11,865 nt of DNA from Actinomyces sp. ICM47 (GCF_000278725.1 NZ_ALCA01000090.1:1-11865); one strand, 5' to 3'. Counted from the first letter of the stretch, positions 1 to 6,825 are shown. Translations and numbers: made by a program. The notes: generated by a model from the letters alone, not told the origin.

Positions 1-23
1 CCCCGCCTCATCTCAGCCAGTAA

Positions 24-614
24 TCAGTCATCGACCTGGTTGATGACCGCGTCTGCAACCTCGCGCATGGACAGGCGACGATCCATCGACGTCTTCTGAA
101 TCCAGCGGAACGCCTCTGGCTCGCTCATCCCCATGTTCTTCATGAGCAGGCCCTTCGCGCGATCCACGCGCTTGCGAGTCTCGAAGCGATCCGTCAGGTC
201 GGCGATCTGGTCCTCCAGGGACTCGATCTCCGCGTGACGCGACAGCGCGATCTCAACGGCGGGGATCAGGTCGGAGGGGCTGAAGGGCTTGACGACGTAT
301 GCCATCGCGCCGGCGTCGCGAGCACGCTCAACAAGCTCCGTCTGGGAGAACGCCGTCAGCATGACGACCGCGCACGACAGCTCCTGCAGAATCTTCTCGG
401 CAGCCGTGATGCCGTCCATCTTCGGCATTTTGACGTCCATCACACAAAGGTCAGGTTCGAGCTCCAGTGCCAGCTCGACAGCCTCTTCACCGTCGGCTGC
501 TTCGCCGACGACTTCGAACCCCGCCTGGGTCAGCGTCTCAACGATATCGAGACGAATCAACCCCTCGTCCTCGGCCACGAGGACGCGACGCGGTTCAGCC
601 TGCTCTTCACTCAT
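24..614 (-). CDS. pdtaR: ANTAR-domain response regulator, PdtaR-like
   Basis: Cytoplasmic two-component output protein of 196 residues. Residues about 10-125 form a receiver domain: acidic pair E15/D16, phospho-acceptor D60 within VMDVKMP, T87 and K109 in the VKPF motif. Residues about 135-192 form an ANTAR RNA-binding domain (RVDRAKGLLM, then SEPEAFRWIQ and REVADAVI). In this family phosphorylation promotes dimerisation, and the ANTAR domain then binds paired RNA hairpins to antiterminate transcription; the mycobacterial homologue (Rv1626) is phosphorylated by the kinase PdtaS. No kinase gene is in the window. I chose the ATG at 614 because a GAGGG Shine-Dalgarno (623-627) lies 8 bases upstream; the ATG at 620 would be only 2 bases from it. 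A longer open frame upstream runs antisense through the tRNA and is not coding. The gene is divergent from that tRNA. No terminator is visible before the left edge. Confidence 0.93.
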   Translation of the reverse strand: MSEEQAEPRRVLVAEDEGLIRLDIVETLTQAGFEVVGEAADGEEAVELALELEPDLCVMDVKMPKMDGITAAEKILQELSCAVVMLTAFSQTELVERARDAGAMAYVVKPFSPSDLIPAVEIALSRHAEIESLEDQIADLTDRFETRKRVDRAKGLLMKNMGMSEPEAFRWIQKTSMDRRLSMREVADAVINQVDD

Positions 615-630
615 TGTCATATCCCTCAGT

Positions 631-659
631 TTGATTGGTGTGCTCAGCTGTTCTATTGT
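631..659 (+). promoter_or_regulatory. Predicted promoter of the tRNA gene
   Basis: A sigma-70-like pair is visible on the plus strand: TTGATT (631-636), a 17-base spacer, and TATTGT (654-659). The expected transcription start, around 666, leaves a 5' leader of about 12 bases before the mature tRNA, which is normal for a tRNA precursor. The element sits in the short divergent spacer, so it must share space with the leader of the response-regulator gene. I saw no equally good promoter for that gene on the minus strand. Confidence 0.6.
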
Positions 660-678
660 GGATCCCGCAGACGCGAAA

Positions 679-752
679 GCCCCGATAGCCCAACTGGCAG
701 AGGCGGTCGGCTCAAACCCGGCTTGTTGTGGGTTCGAATCCCACTCGGGGTA
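679..752 (+). tRNA. tRNA-Leu(CAA)-like, short variable loop
   Basis: All four arms fold. Acceptor: 679-685 with 745-751 (7 pairs, the first G-U). D-arm: 3-bp stem 688-690/702-704 with an 11-base loop containing TGGCAGA. Anticodon stem: 706-710/718-722 (one G-U). T-arm: 728-732/740-744 with loop TTCGAAT. The anticodon loop CTCAAAC (711-717) gives anticodon CAA (713-715), reading UUG leucine codons. The discriminator is A752, as LeuRS needs. The following bases are CCG, so CCA is added after transcription. The variable loop is only TTGTT (723-727), whereas bacterial tRNA-Leu normally has a long variable arm; the 3-bp D-stem with a large loop is leucine-like. I recall a 74-base tRNA-Leu annotated near the same regulator in M. 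tuberculosis (leuV), which would make this an actinobacterial oddity rather than a degraded gene. The amino acid assignment is from the anticodon only. Confidence 0.88.
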
Positions 753-846
753 CCGCCATTGGAGTACGTGATCTATCCTACCGGCAAACAGGTACCAGCG
801 CGATGCTGGAACAGGGATTGATACGCGCAGTTTTCGCAGACGAACA

Positions 847-875
847 GGGGCCGACAAGCAACGCTTGTCGGCCCC
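847..875. terminator. Bidirectional hairpin terminator, 13-bp stem
   Basis: Perfect inverted repeat: GGGGCCGACAAGC (847-859) and GCTTGTCGGCCCC (863-875) enclose a 3-base loop AAC. It lies between two convergent units, the plus-strand tRNA ending at 752 and the minus-strand small gene stopping at 888. Neither side has a clean U-tract (plus: TCACCGTATCTTTTA; minus: TGTTCGTCTG), but the very stable GC-rich stem and convergent position suit a shared intrinsic terminator in a high-GC genome. The 94 bases between the tRNA and this hairpin hold nothing I recognise beyond a weak 5-bp stem at 795-809. Confidence 0.75.
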
Positions 876-887
876 TCACCGTATCTT

Positions 888-1103
888 TTAGGCGACCACG
901 ATCAGCTCGAGGCCGAGGTACTCCGCTGCCGCTCCCCTGCGGGTCGGCTCGTCGAGATCCGCAATCGCCTGCTTGACCCTCGTGTCGTGGAAGTCAGCAA
1001 ACCACGGCTCAACGGCTCGCGAGAGCTGTGCGACCTCTAGGTTGTTGGCCACGCGACCAAACAGCGTGTCGTGGACCGACACGGTCCGGATGTTCGTATT
1101 CAT
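888..1103 (-). CDS. Small protein of unknown function (71 aa)
   Basis: I do not recognise the family. The 71-residue product has no signal peptide, membrane segment or cysteines. Its centre is amphipathic, with alternating charged and hydrophobic residues (RVANNLEVAQLSRAVEPWF, then DTRVKQAIADL), and it ends in a hydrophobic strand-like ELIVVA. It is probably a small soluble, mainly helical cytoplasmic protein. Support for it being real: GGAGG (1108-1112) lies 4 bases before the ATG at 1103; a good promoter lies upstream; and the stop is 12 bases before a strong terminator. An in-frame ATG at 1121 would add six residues but bury the Shine-Dalgarno inside the coding region, so I prefer 1103. 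It has its own transcription unit, separated from pyk by a terminator, with a symmetrical site at the predicted start that suggests repressor control. Function cannot be assigned. Confidence 0.72.
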   Translation of the reverse strand: MNTNIRTVSVHDTLFGRVANNLEVAQLSRAVEPWFADFHDTRVKQAIADLDEPTRRGAAAEYLGLELIVVA

Positions 1104-1218
1104 TTTTCCTCCATCTTCCATTGTGGGCGCGCGGAAACGTGCTTTGTTCGCACGGGCATTCCAAGAAACGCACCCGCAGCAATCTGCTGTATTCACCGCT
1201 CCGTCGTTGGAACGGCGC

Positions 1219-1236
1219 TACACGCCTCAACGTGTA
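1219..1236. promoter_or_regulatory. Candidate operator dyad at the small-gene start site
   Basis: Perfect inverted repeat TACACG (1219-1224), 6-base spacer CCTCAA, CGTGTA (1231-1236). The 18-bp dyad occupies roughly +1 to +18 of the transcript predicted from the promoter just upstream on the minus strand, a classic position for a dimeric repressor. It does not match the LexA, HspR/HAIR or CRP consensus sequences I know, so the regulator is unknown. Confidence 0.4.
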
Positions 1237-1243
1237 TCCGAGA

Positions 1244-1272
1244 ACTTTATTCCACCGATGCCACTTTGTCTA
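1244..1272 (-). promoter_or_regulatory. Predicted promoter of the small gene
   Basis: On the minus strand: TAGACA (1272-1267, one mismatch to TTGACA), a 17-base spacer, then TAAAGT (1249-1244, fitting TANNNT). The start would be near 1237, giving a leader of about 134 bases before the ATG at 1103. That leader contains small stems at 1177-1189 (CAGCA/TGCTG) and 1138-1154 (CGTGC/GCACG). A leader this long on a 71-codon gene leaves room for RNA-level control, but I recognise no known riboswitch. Confidence 0.5.
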
Positions 1273-1304
1273 TGCGAATCAACATGTGTTCTCGGTAACA
1301 AATG

Positions 1305-1337
1305 GGAGGGGTGTCGACCCCAGGCCGACACCCCTCC
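1305..1337 (-). terminator. Hairpin terminator after pyk
   Basis: Perfect 12-bp stem GGAGGGGTGTCG (1305-1316) / CGACACCCCTCC (1326-1337) with a 9-base loop. It begins 11 bases after the pyk stop codon on the minus strand and is followed by CATTTGTTACC, a weak U-rich tail. It separates pyk from the small gene and so probably ends the whole co-directional cluster. Confidence 0.8.
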
Positions 1338-1348
1338 GTTCGCGTGGA

Positions 1349-2794
1349 TCACGCCTCGCGGGCTCCACCGATCATGTAGTCGGCTTCGTCTCCCACCTCG
1401 TGAATACGCAGCATGTTCGAGGAGCCGGGGATGCCCGGGGGCATACCGGCGACGATGACGAGCTGGTCGCCGATCTCGGCCAGGCGCGAGGACTGCGCGA
1501 CCAGGTCGAGCTGCCAGACCATGTCATCCGTGTGCTGCACCTCGGGAACGCGGTACGTCTGGATGCCCCACGACAGAGCCAGGCGTCGGCGCGTCGACTC
1601 GAGCGGCGTGAAGGCCAGCATCGGGATCGGGCGACGCATACGCGAAAGCATGCGAGCCGAGGTACCCGACTGGGTGAAGGTCACCAGGTAGCGGGCATCC
1701 ATATGCTCCGCGATACGCGCGGCGGCTTCACAGATGACGCCGGCGCGATCAGCAAAGAAGCCGGGGATGGAGGCGATGCGCTCACCGCCGTTTTCCTCGG
1801 TGGACTCGATGATCGCGGCCATCGTGCGAACGGTTTCGATGGGGAACGCACCCACCGAGGTCTCACCGGACAGCATGACTGCATCGGCACCGTCGAGAAT
1901 TGCGTTGGCGCAGTCGGAGGCCTCGGCGCGCGTCGGGCGCGGGTTTTTGATCATGGAATCCATGACCTGCGTCGCAACGATGACGGGCTTAGCGGCAATA
2001 CGAGCCAGCTCGATCGCGCGCTTCTGCACCAGCGGCACGGCCTCAAGAGGCATTTCGACACCCAGATCGCCGCGGGCGACCATGATGCCGTCGAAGGCCT
2101 CGATAATCTCTTCCAGTGCCTCGACGGCCTGGGGCTTCTCGATCTTGGCGATGACGGGGATACGCTTGCCCATCTCGTCCATGATCTCGTGAACGTCCTT
2201 AATGTCGTCAGCGGAGCGCACGAAGGACAGAGCGATGAAGTCGGCATCCTGCTCGATGCCCCAACGCAGATCTTCCTTGTCCTTCTCGGACAGGGCAGGC
2301 ACGGACACAGCAACGCCGGGCAAATTCAGGCCCTTATGGTCCGACACCATGCCGGGCACCTCGACGCGTGTCACGACGTCGGTATCGGTAACCTCGAGGA
2401 CACGGACCGCGACGTTGCCGTCGTCAATCAGCAGGCGGTCTCCGGGGGCACAGTCGCCGGGCAGACCCTTGAAGGTGGTACCAACGAGTTCCTTCGTGCC
2501 GGGAACGTCGCGGGTCGTGATGGTGAAGGTATCACCGATGTGCAGCTCCTGGGGGCCGTCTTGGAAGGTTTCCAAACGGATCTTCGGGCCCTGGAGGTCA
2601 ACGAGAACCGCAATCGCGCGGCCGGACGTCGCAGACGCCTTTCGCACACGCGAAATGACGGCCGCATGTTCCTCAGCCTTTCCATGCGACCGGTTGATAC
2701 GCGCGACATCCATGCCGGCGTCCACCAGCGCTTGGAGCTGCTCAGGAGATTCAGTGGCAGGTCCAATAGTGCAGACAATCTTAGCTCGACGCAT
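1349..2794 (-). CDS. pyk: Pyruvate kinase
   Basis: Cytoplasmic glycolytic enzyme that transfers phosphate from PEP to ADP, giving pyruvate and ATP. The 481-residue product is full length for the family. Visible blocks: N-terminal MRRAKIVCTIGPATESPEQL; DLQGPKIRL; ALSEKDKEDLRWG; LSFVRS; the catalytic-lysine segment PVIAKIEKPQA; the metal-binding loop MVARGDLGVEMP; the signature VATQVMDSMIKNPRPTRAEA; LSGETSVGAFP; and the C-terminal domain FTQSGTSARMLSR. The usual NFSHG near residue 40 reads NRSHG. I start at the ATG at 2794, which gives the conserved N-terminus; an in-frame TTG at 2815 only adds seven residues. There is no convincing Shine-Dalgarno, but TAAACT ends 7 bases before the ATG, which suggests a leaderless transcript. 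It is preceded by lgt and followed by a terminator. PEP is also the precursor of the shikimate pathway served by aroE upstream. Confidence 0.97.
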   Translation of the reverse strand: MRRAKIVCTIGPATESPEQLQALVDAGMDVARINRSHGKAEEHAAVISRVRKASATSGRAIAVLVDLQGPKIRLETFQDGPQELHIGDTFTITTRDVPGTKELVGTTFKGLPGDCAPGDRLLIDDGNVAVRVLEVTDTDVVTRVEVPGMVSDHKGLNLPGVAVSVPALSEKDKEDLRWGIEQDADFIALSFVRSADDIKDVHEIMDEMGKRIPVIAKIEKPQAVEALEEIIEAFDGIMVARGDLGVEMPLEAVPLVQKRAIELARIAAKPVIVATQVMDSMIKNPRPTRAEASDCANAILDGADAVMLSGETSVGAFPIETVRTMAAIIESTEENGGERIASIPGFFADRAGVICEAAARIAEHMDARYLVTFTQSGTSARMLSRMRRPIPMLAFTPLESTRRRLALSWGIQTYRVPEVQHTDDMVWQLDLVAQSSRLAEIGDQLVIVAGMPPGIPGSSNMLRIHEVGDEADYMIGGAREA

Positions 2795-2801
2795 GGTTGC
2801 A

Positions 2802-2807
2802 AGTTTA
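2802..2807 (-). promoter_or_regulatory. Candidate -10 box for leaderless pyk transcript
   Basis: TAAACT fits TANNNT and ends 7 bases before the pyk ATG, so transcription would start at or within a base of the A of the start codon. Leaderless mRNAs are common in Actinobacteria, and pyk lacks a clear Shine-Dalgarno. The -35 region is poor; GGGATT at 17 bases is a weak match. Confidence 0.35.
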
Positions 2808-2852
2808 CCGCTCAATCACGCGGTAATCCCGAAGGACCCACTCGCACGGAAC

Positions 2853-2885
2853 GTGATCATTCCCATGAATTAGGTGATCATGGGA
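2853..2885. promoter_or_regulatory. Symmetrical/direct-repeat element upstream of pyk
   Basis: Two copies of GTGATCAT (2853-2860 and 2874-2881) lie exactly 21 bases apart, two helical turns. Overlapping them is an 8-bp inverted repeat TCCCATGA (2861-2868) / TCATGGGA (2878-2885). It lies in the 123-base lgt-pyk spacer, 33 bases after the lgt stop and about 60 bases before the pyk start. It could be a regulator-binding site for pyk or a weak lgt terminator; no U-tract follows the stem on the minus strand, so I lean to a binding site. Confidence 0.35.
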
Positions 2886-2917
2886 CCTTCGACTCCAATA
2901 GCGTGCCCGACGGCGGT

Positions 2918-3874
2918 TTAAAAGTCTTCGAGAGAACTCTCCTCGGCGGACTCGTCCTCGCCCACGCGTGTCTCGATAATGTCCTCAGCATCGGAGTCGC
3001 TAGCCTCAGAGTGCTCCTCCTCACGCTCGTCATCATCCGTCACTGCCCCGTCACCGGCGACCTCGCGAGACCGCCCCAGGCGACCCGCGACAACAAACAG
3101 TACGACGCCCAGGAGGAACACTGCCAGGGACGTCCACACGTTCAGGCGCAAACCGGCAACCGTGTGTGCGTCGTCGATGCGCAGCATCTCGATCCACGCG
3201 CGTCCTGCGGTGTACACCATCAGGTACATCCCGAAGAGTTGTCCGGCCGCGAAGCGGCGACGGCGCTCAAGCGCCACGATGAGCGCCGCGCCGGCCAGAT
3301 CCCATAGGCTTTCGTAGAGGAACGTCGGGTGGAACAGGGTACCAACGGGGTAGCCCGCAGGCACATGCGCTGCGTCGATCTGAAGACCCCACGGCAGGGT
3401 CGTCGGTCCACCGAACAGCTCCTGGTTGAACCAGTTCCCCCACCGACCGATGCCCTGGGCAACGAGTAGCGCGGGGGCCAGCGAGTCTGCAATGGGGCCA
3501 AAGCGCACCTTGGCGCGTTTAACGCCAACGTAAGCGCCGAGCGCGCCCAGGGCGACACCGCCCCAGATCCCCAAGCCGCCGCGCCAAATCTGGAAGGCAA
3601 GCATCGGGTCGCCGCCGGGCCCGAAATAGGCCTCGGGCGAGGTGACGACGTGGTACAGACGGGCTCCGACGACGCCCAGCGGGATCGCCCACAGTGCGAC
3701 GTCGTAAATCGTGTCGGAACTACCACCGCGTGCCACGTAGCGGCGAGCGGTCCACCACACGCCCACCACCATTCCAATAGCAATGATGATGCCGTACGCG
3801 CGTAGCGGCAGCGGACCGAGGTACCACACGCCCTCGGAGGGTGAAGGGATGCCAGTGGCGGCGACGAGGCTCAC
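2918..3874 (-). CDS. lgt: Prolipoprotein diacylglyceryl transferase
   Basis: Polytopic membrane enzyme that moves diacylglyceryl from phosphatidylglycerol onto the lipobox cysteine of prelipoproteins, the first step of lipoprotein maturation. The 318 residues show PLPLRAYGIIIAIGM near the N-terminus, GARLYHV (70-76), the Lgt signature GIGRWGNWFNQELFG (141-155, with essential-type R144), HPTFLYES (182-189) and GRAWIEMLRID (224-234). Several hydrophobic segments are visible, the last at about 247-264. The tail from about 269 to 318 is strongly acidic and serine-rich, probably cytoplasmic and disordered, and beyond the catalytic core. The start is the GTG at 3874, whose bases overlap the trpA stop (GTGA), so lgt is translationally coupled to the trp genes; the first residues after it match the normal N-terminus. 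The trp-lgt-pyk order is shared with mycobacteria. Confidence 0.96.
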   Translation of the reverse strand: MSLVAATGIPSPSEGVWYLGPLPLRAYGIIIAIGMVVGVWWTARRYVARGGSSDTIYDVALWAIPLGVVGARLYHVVTSPEAYFGPGGDPMLAFQIWRGGLGIWGGVALGALGAYVGVKRAKVRFGPIADSLAPALLVAQGIGRWGNWFNQELFGGPTTLPWGLQIDAAHVPAGYPVGTLFHPTFLYESLWDLAGAALIVALERRRRFAAGQLFGMYLMVYTAGRAWIEMLRIDDAHTVAGLRLNVWTSLAVFLLGVVLFVVAGRLGRSREVAGDGAVTDDDEREEEHSEASDSDAEDIIETRVGEDESAEESSLEDF

Positions 3875-4680
3875 GCGCGGGCTCCAGTCACGCCGGACTT
3901 CAGTTCGCTGGCAAGCTCGCCCAGGGCCTTCAGACCACGGTCGAAATCCTCATCGAAGAGAGTCTTGACGAGCGCGGATCCGACGATGACACCGTCCGCG
4001 TAGGCACCGATCTCGCGGGCCTGGGCGCCGGTGGAGACGCCGAGGCCGACGCACACGCGCTGTGCCCCCGCGGCGCGAGTACGCGCCACGACGTCCGCGA
4101 CGTGCTCGCCGACAGTCGCACGGGCACCCGTGACACCCATCGAGGAGGCGGCGTAGACCCAGCCTCGCGAGTGCTCAGCGATCAGCGTGAGGCGGTGTTC
4201 CGGTGAGGAGGGGGCGGTCAGGTAGATGCGCTCCAGATCGTACTTGTCCGATGCTGCCTCCCACTGCGCGCCTTCCTCGGGTGGCAGGTCGGGGGTGATC
4301 AGACCGGAGCCGCCGACCGCCGCAAAGTCCCGCGCGAAGCGTTCGACGCCCCACCACTCCACGGGGTTCCAGTAGGTCATCGAGGTCGTCGAGACACCGT
4401 ACGAGGTCAGCTCGTCCACCGCGTGGAAGAGGTCCTCCAGGTGGGTGCCGCGCTTGAGGGCCGCGACGGTCGCGCGCTGGATCGTGGGGCCGTCCATGCC
4501 CGGATCCGAGTACGGGAAGCCGAGCTCGATCGCGTCCACGCCAGCGTCCGCAAGAACCTTTCCCGCGCGGATCGAATCCTCGACCGACGGGAAGCCGACG
4601 GGCAGATAAGCGATCAGCGCGGCGTCACCGCGCGCCAGGGCAGCGTCAATAGCGACGGCGGAATGGGGTGCTCGCGTCAT
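3871..4680 (-). CDS. trpA: Tryptophan synthase alpha subunit
   Basis: Cleaves indole-3-glycerol phosphate to indole and glyceraldehyde-3-phosphate; indole is channelled to TrpB in the alpha2-beta2 complex. The 269 residues show YLPVGFPS near residue 25, then IELGFPYSDPGMDGPTIQRA (51-70) carrying the catalytic acids equivalent to E. coli Glu49 and Asp60 (here E52 and D63), followed by GLITPDLPPEE, YLTAPSSPEHR, the loop YAASSMGVTGAR, and the phosphate-binding VGLGVSTGAQAR and DGVIVGSALV. Length is typical. The ATG at 4680 begins 1 base after the trpB stop and is served by a purine-rich GAGAAGTGAG; an earlier in-frame start inside trpB is a shadow. Its stop overlaps the GTG of lgt by 4 bases. 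Confidence 0.97.
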   Translation of the reverse strand: MTRAPHSAVAIDAALARGDAALIAYLPVGFPSVEDSIRAGKVLADAGVDAIELGFPYSDPGMDGPTIQRATVAALKRGTHLEDLFHAVDELTSYGVSTTSMTYWNPVEWWGVERFARDFAAVGGSGLITPDLPPEEGAQWEAASDKYDLERIYLTAPSSPEHRLTLIAEHSRGWVYAASSMGVTGARATVGEHVADVVARTRAAGAQRVCVGLGVSTGAQAREIGAYADGVIVGSALVKTLFDEDFDRGLKALGELASELKSGVTGARA

Positions 4681-4681
4681 C

Positions 4682-5977
4682 TCACTTCTCCTCGTTCTCG
4701 TCCAAGACGGCCACGCCGGAGGGGCCGGCACTGGGGTCGATCACCTGCAGCTTCGCGCGTCCGTAGCCGAACCAGCGCGACGCGGTGTCCACGTCCTTGT
4801 CGCCGCGTCCCGACACGGTCACGATGGCGATGGGTTCCTCCCCCGGTGCGAAGGGTCCCTCGGCTTCGACCTTCGCGCGCGCCCATGCGCGTACTCCGGC
4901 GAGCGCGTGCGAGGACTCAATGGCGGGGATGATGCCCTCCGTGCGCGACAGGAGCAGGAAGGCATCCATGGCCTCGGCGTCGGAGACGGGGATATACGAG
5001 GCGCGTCCCGTACGCGCCAACCATGCGTGCTCCGGACCAACGCCCGGATAATCGAGGCCGGCAGAAATCGAGTGTGAGGCCTTGGTCTGGCCGTCGCGCT
5101 CCTGCAGGACAAAGGTGCGTGCACCGTGAAGGACGCCGACCTGGTCGGCGGTGATGGAGGCGGCGTGACGCCCGGTATCAAAACCGTCGCCCGCAGCCTC
5201 GCAGCCCAGCAGCTCAACGCTCGGGTCGTCGATAAACGCCGTGAAAGAGCCAATCGCGTTCGAGCCGCCGCCCACGCACGCCACGACGACGTCGGGCAGG
5301 CGCCCCTCGGCGGCAAGCAGCTGGGCGCGCGCCTCGTCGCCGATGACACGCTGGAGGTCACGCACGAGCTCGGGGAACGGGTGCGGACCCGCGGCGGTGC
5401 CGAAAATGTAGTTCGTCGTCTCGACATTGGTCACCCAGTCGCGGAACGCCTCGTTGATGGCGTCCTTGAGGGTCGCAGAACCGGCGGTCACGGCGATCAC
5501 CTCGGCACCCAGCATCTGCATGCGCGCGACGTTGAGGGCCTGACGCTCGGTGTCCTCGCGGCCCATGTAGATCGTGCAATCCAGCCCCAGGAGTGCGGCG
5601 GCCGTCGCGGTGGCCACGCCATGCTGGCCCGCGCCCGTCTCGGCGATGACGCGCGTCTTGCCCAGCTCCTTGGTGAGCAGAGCCTGACCCAGTACGTTGT
5701 TGATCTTGTGGGAACCCGTGTGGTTAAGGTCCTCGCGCTTGAGGAAGACGCGCACGCCGCCCAGATCGGCGGCAAAGCGCGGAGCCTCGGTCAGCAGGGA
5801 GGGACGACCGGCGTAGTTGGCGAACAGGTCGCGCAGGCGATGCTGGAAGGACTTGTCGCGCCACAGGCGCTTCCACGCAGCCTCAACCTCCTCAAGGGGC
5901 CCCATGAGCGACTCGGCGACGAAGCGGCCTCCGAAATTGCCAAAGTAAGGTCCGGGCACAAAGTTCTCAGCCGTCAT
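4682..5977 (-). CDS. trpB: Tryptophan synthase beta subunit
   Basis: PLP enzyme that condenses indole with serine to make tryptophan. The 431-residue product starts [20 protein letters not shown], typical of TrpB1. Key sites: the PLP lysine in [10 protein letters not shown] (K91), the [11 protein letters not shown] segment with the catalytic glutamate region, the PLP-phosphate loop [19 protein letters not shown] of the COMM region, and the C-terminal VSGRGDKD. I chose the ATG at 5977, which shares one base with the trpC stop (TGATG) and lies 6 bases after GGAAGG. A GTG immediately before it (5980) would make a GTGA overlap and one extra residue, and is almost as plausible. The C-terminal tail after GDKD (about 35 residues) is slightly longer than in E. 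coli. Confidence 0.97.
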   Translation of the reverse strand: MTAENFVPGPYFGNFGGRFVAESLMGPLEEVEAAWKRLWRDKSFQHRLRDLFANYAGRPSLLTEAPRFAADLGGVRVFLKREDLNHTGSHKINNVLGQALLTKELGKTRVIAETGAGQHGVATATAAALLGLDCTIYMGREDTERQALNVARMQMLGAEVIAVTAGSATLKDAINEAFRDWVTNVETTNYIFGTAAGPHPFPELVRDLQRVIGDEARAQLLAAEGRLPDVVVACVGGGSNAIGSFTAFIDDPSVELLGCEAAGDGFDTGRHAASITADQVGVLHGARTFVLQERDGQTKASHSISAGLDYPGVGPEHAWLARTGRASYIPVSDAEAMDAFLLLSRTEGIIPAIESSHALAGVRAWARAKVEAEGPFAPGEEPIAIVTVSGRGDKDVDTASRWFGYGRAKLQVIDPSAGPSGVAVLDENEEK

Positions 5978-6825
5978 CACAATCCTTCCTTGAGCGCCGC
6001 GGCGACGCGGGCCTTACGATCCGTGCGCAGCGCGGGGTGCTGCCCGGCGCTGACCATGTCCTGAATACTCGAGCGCGGGTCACCCGAGGTCACGAGAGCC
6101 TCGCCGACTAGAACGGCGTCCGCGCCCCACTTCGCGTATTCAAAGACGTCGTGGGCCTTAGCGACACCCGACTCTGCGACCGCAACGACGTTCTGCGGGA
6201 TGACGTCGATGACCTGCTCGACGGTCGAGCGGTCAACCTCGAGGGTCTTCAGGTTGCGTGCGTTGACACCGATGATCGATGCACCGGCCTCAAGGGCACG
6301 CAGCGCCTCCAGTCGCGAATGCGTCTCGACGAGCGCCTCCATACCCAGCGAACGCGTGCGCTCTAGCAGGGAGACCAACGCACTCTGCTCCAGGGCAGCC
6401 ACGATCAGCAGGACGAGATCCGCGCCGTGAGCACGCGCCTCGTGAATCTGATACGGCGTCACGATGAAGTCCTTGCGCAGGATCGGGATATCGACCGCCG
6501 CGCGCACCGCGTCGAGGTCGGCCAGTGAGCCGTGGAAGCGGCGCTGCTCGGTCAGCACAGAGACCACGGAGGCTCCCCCGGCCTCGTACATCGATGCCAG
6601 CGCTGCGGGGTCGGGGATATCGGCGAGCGCCCCCTTGGAGGGAGACGAACGCTTCACCTCGGAAATGATCTTGACGGCACCATCTCGGTTGCGAAGGACA
6701 CCCAGGGCGTCCTTCGCCTCAGGGACGGCCTGCTCCATTTCCTTGACACGGCTGAGAGGAACGCGGTCCTCGCGCTCTTTCAGGTCGTCGAGGACCCCTG
6801 CAATAATGTCATCGAGAACGCTCAC
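5977..6825 (-). CDS. trpC: Indole-3-glycerol phosphate synthase
   Basis: Closes the indole ring from CdRP, the fourth committed step to tryptophan. The 282 residues form a single TIM-barrel domain with no fused PRA isomerase (TrpF). Visible active-site blocks: [12 protein letters not shown] (54-65, with E56 and K58), [12 protein letters not shown] (89-100), PILRKDFIV (114-122, K118), ALVETHS (164-170, E167), [10 protein letters not shown] and AVAESGV, and the phosphate loop AVLVGEALV. It starts at the GTG at 6825, with AGGGGAG 5 bases upstream. Its stop overlaps the start of trpB. The anthranilate phosphoribosyltransferase (trpD) and PRA isomerase genes that supply its substrate are not in the window; in Actinobacteria the HisA homologue PriA normally covers the TrpF step. 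Confidence 0.97.
   Translation of the reverse strand: MSVLDDIIAGVLDDLKEREDRVPLSRVKEMEQAVPEAKDALGVLRNRDGAVKIISEVKRSSPSKGALADIPDPAALASMYEAGGASVVSVLTEQRRFHGSLADLDAVRAAVDIPILRKDFIVTPYQIHEARAHGADLVLLIVAALEQSALVSLLERTRSLGMEALVETHSRLEALRALEAGASIIGVNARNLKTLEVDRSTVEQVIDVIPQNVVAVAESGVAKAHDVFEYAKWGADAVLVGEALVTSGDPRSSIQDMVSAGQHPALRTDRKARVAAALKEGL

Noticed and set aside
1..23. Start of a further minus-strand gene (ATG at 9-11)
   Set aside because: Only a few codons are available before the edge, so nothing can be supported.
795..809. Small hairpin CCAGC/GCTGG after the tRNA as a terminator
   Set aside because: Only 5 bp with no U-tract; the 13-bp stem at 847-875 is a far better terminator.
615..857. N-terminal extension of the response regulator
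   Set aside because: The extension runs antisense through the tRNA, and the ATG at 614 has a well-placed Shine-Dalgarno and begins a standard receiver domain.
1104..1237. ANTAR-target RNA (two hairpins with hexaloops) near the regulator gene
   Set aside because: The visible stems have loops of 3 and 7 bases, not the paired 6-base loops with conserved A and G that ANTAR proteins bind.
1028..3307. A 759-codon plus-strand open frame opposite pyk and lgt
   Set aside because: It is antisense to two genes with clear family motifs, crosses the pyk terminator and the intergenic spacer, and has a His/Arg/Gly-rich composition with no recognisable domain; a GC-rich shadow frame.
5126..6064. A 312-codon plus-strand open frame opposite trpB
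   Set aside because: Antisense shadow of trpB and the end of trpC; no ribosome-binding site or domain.
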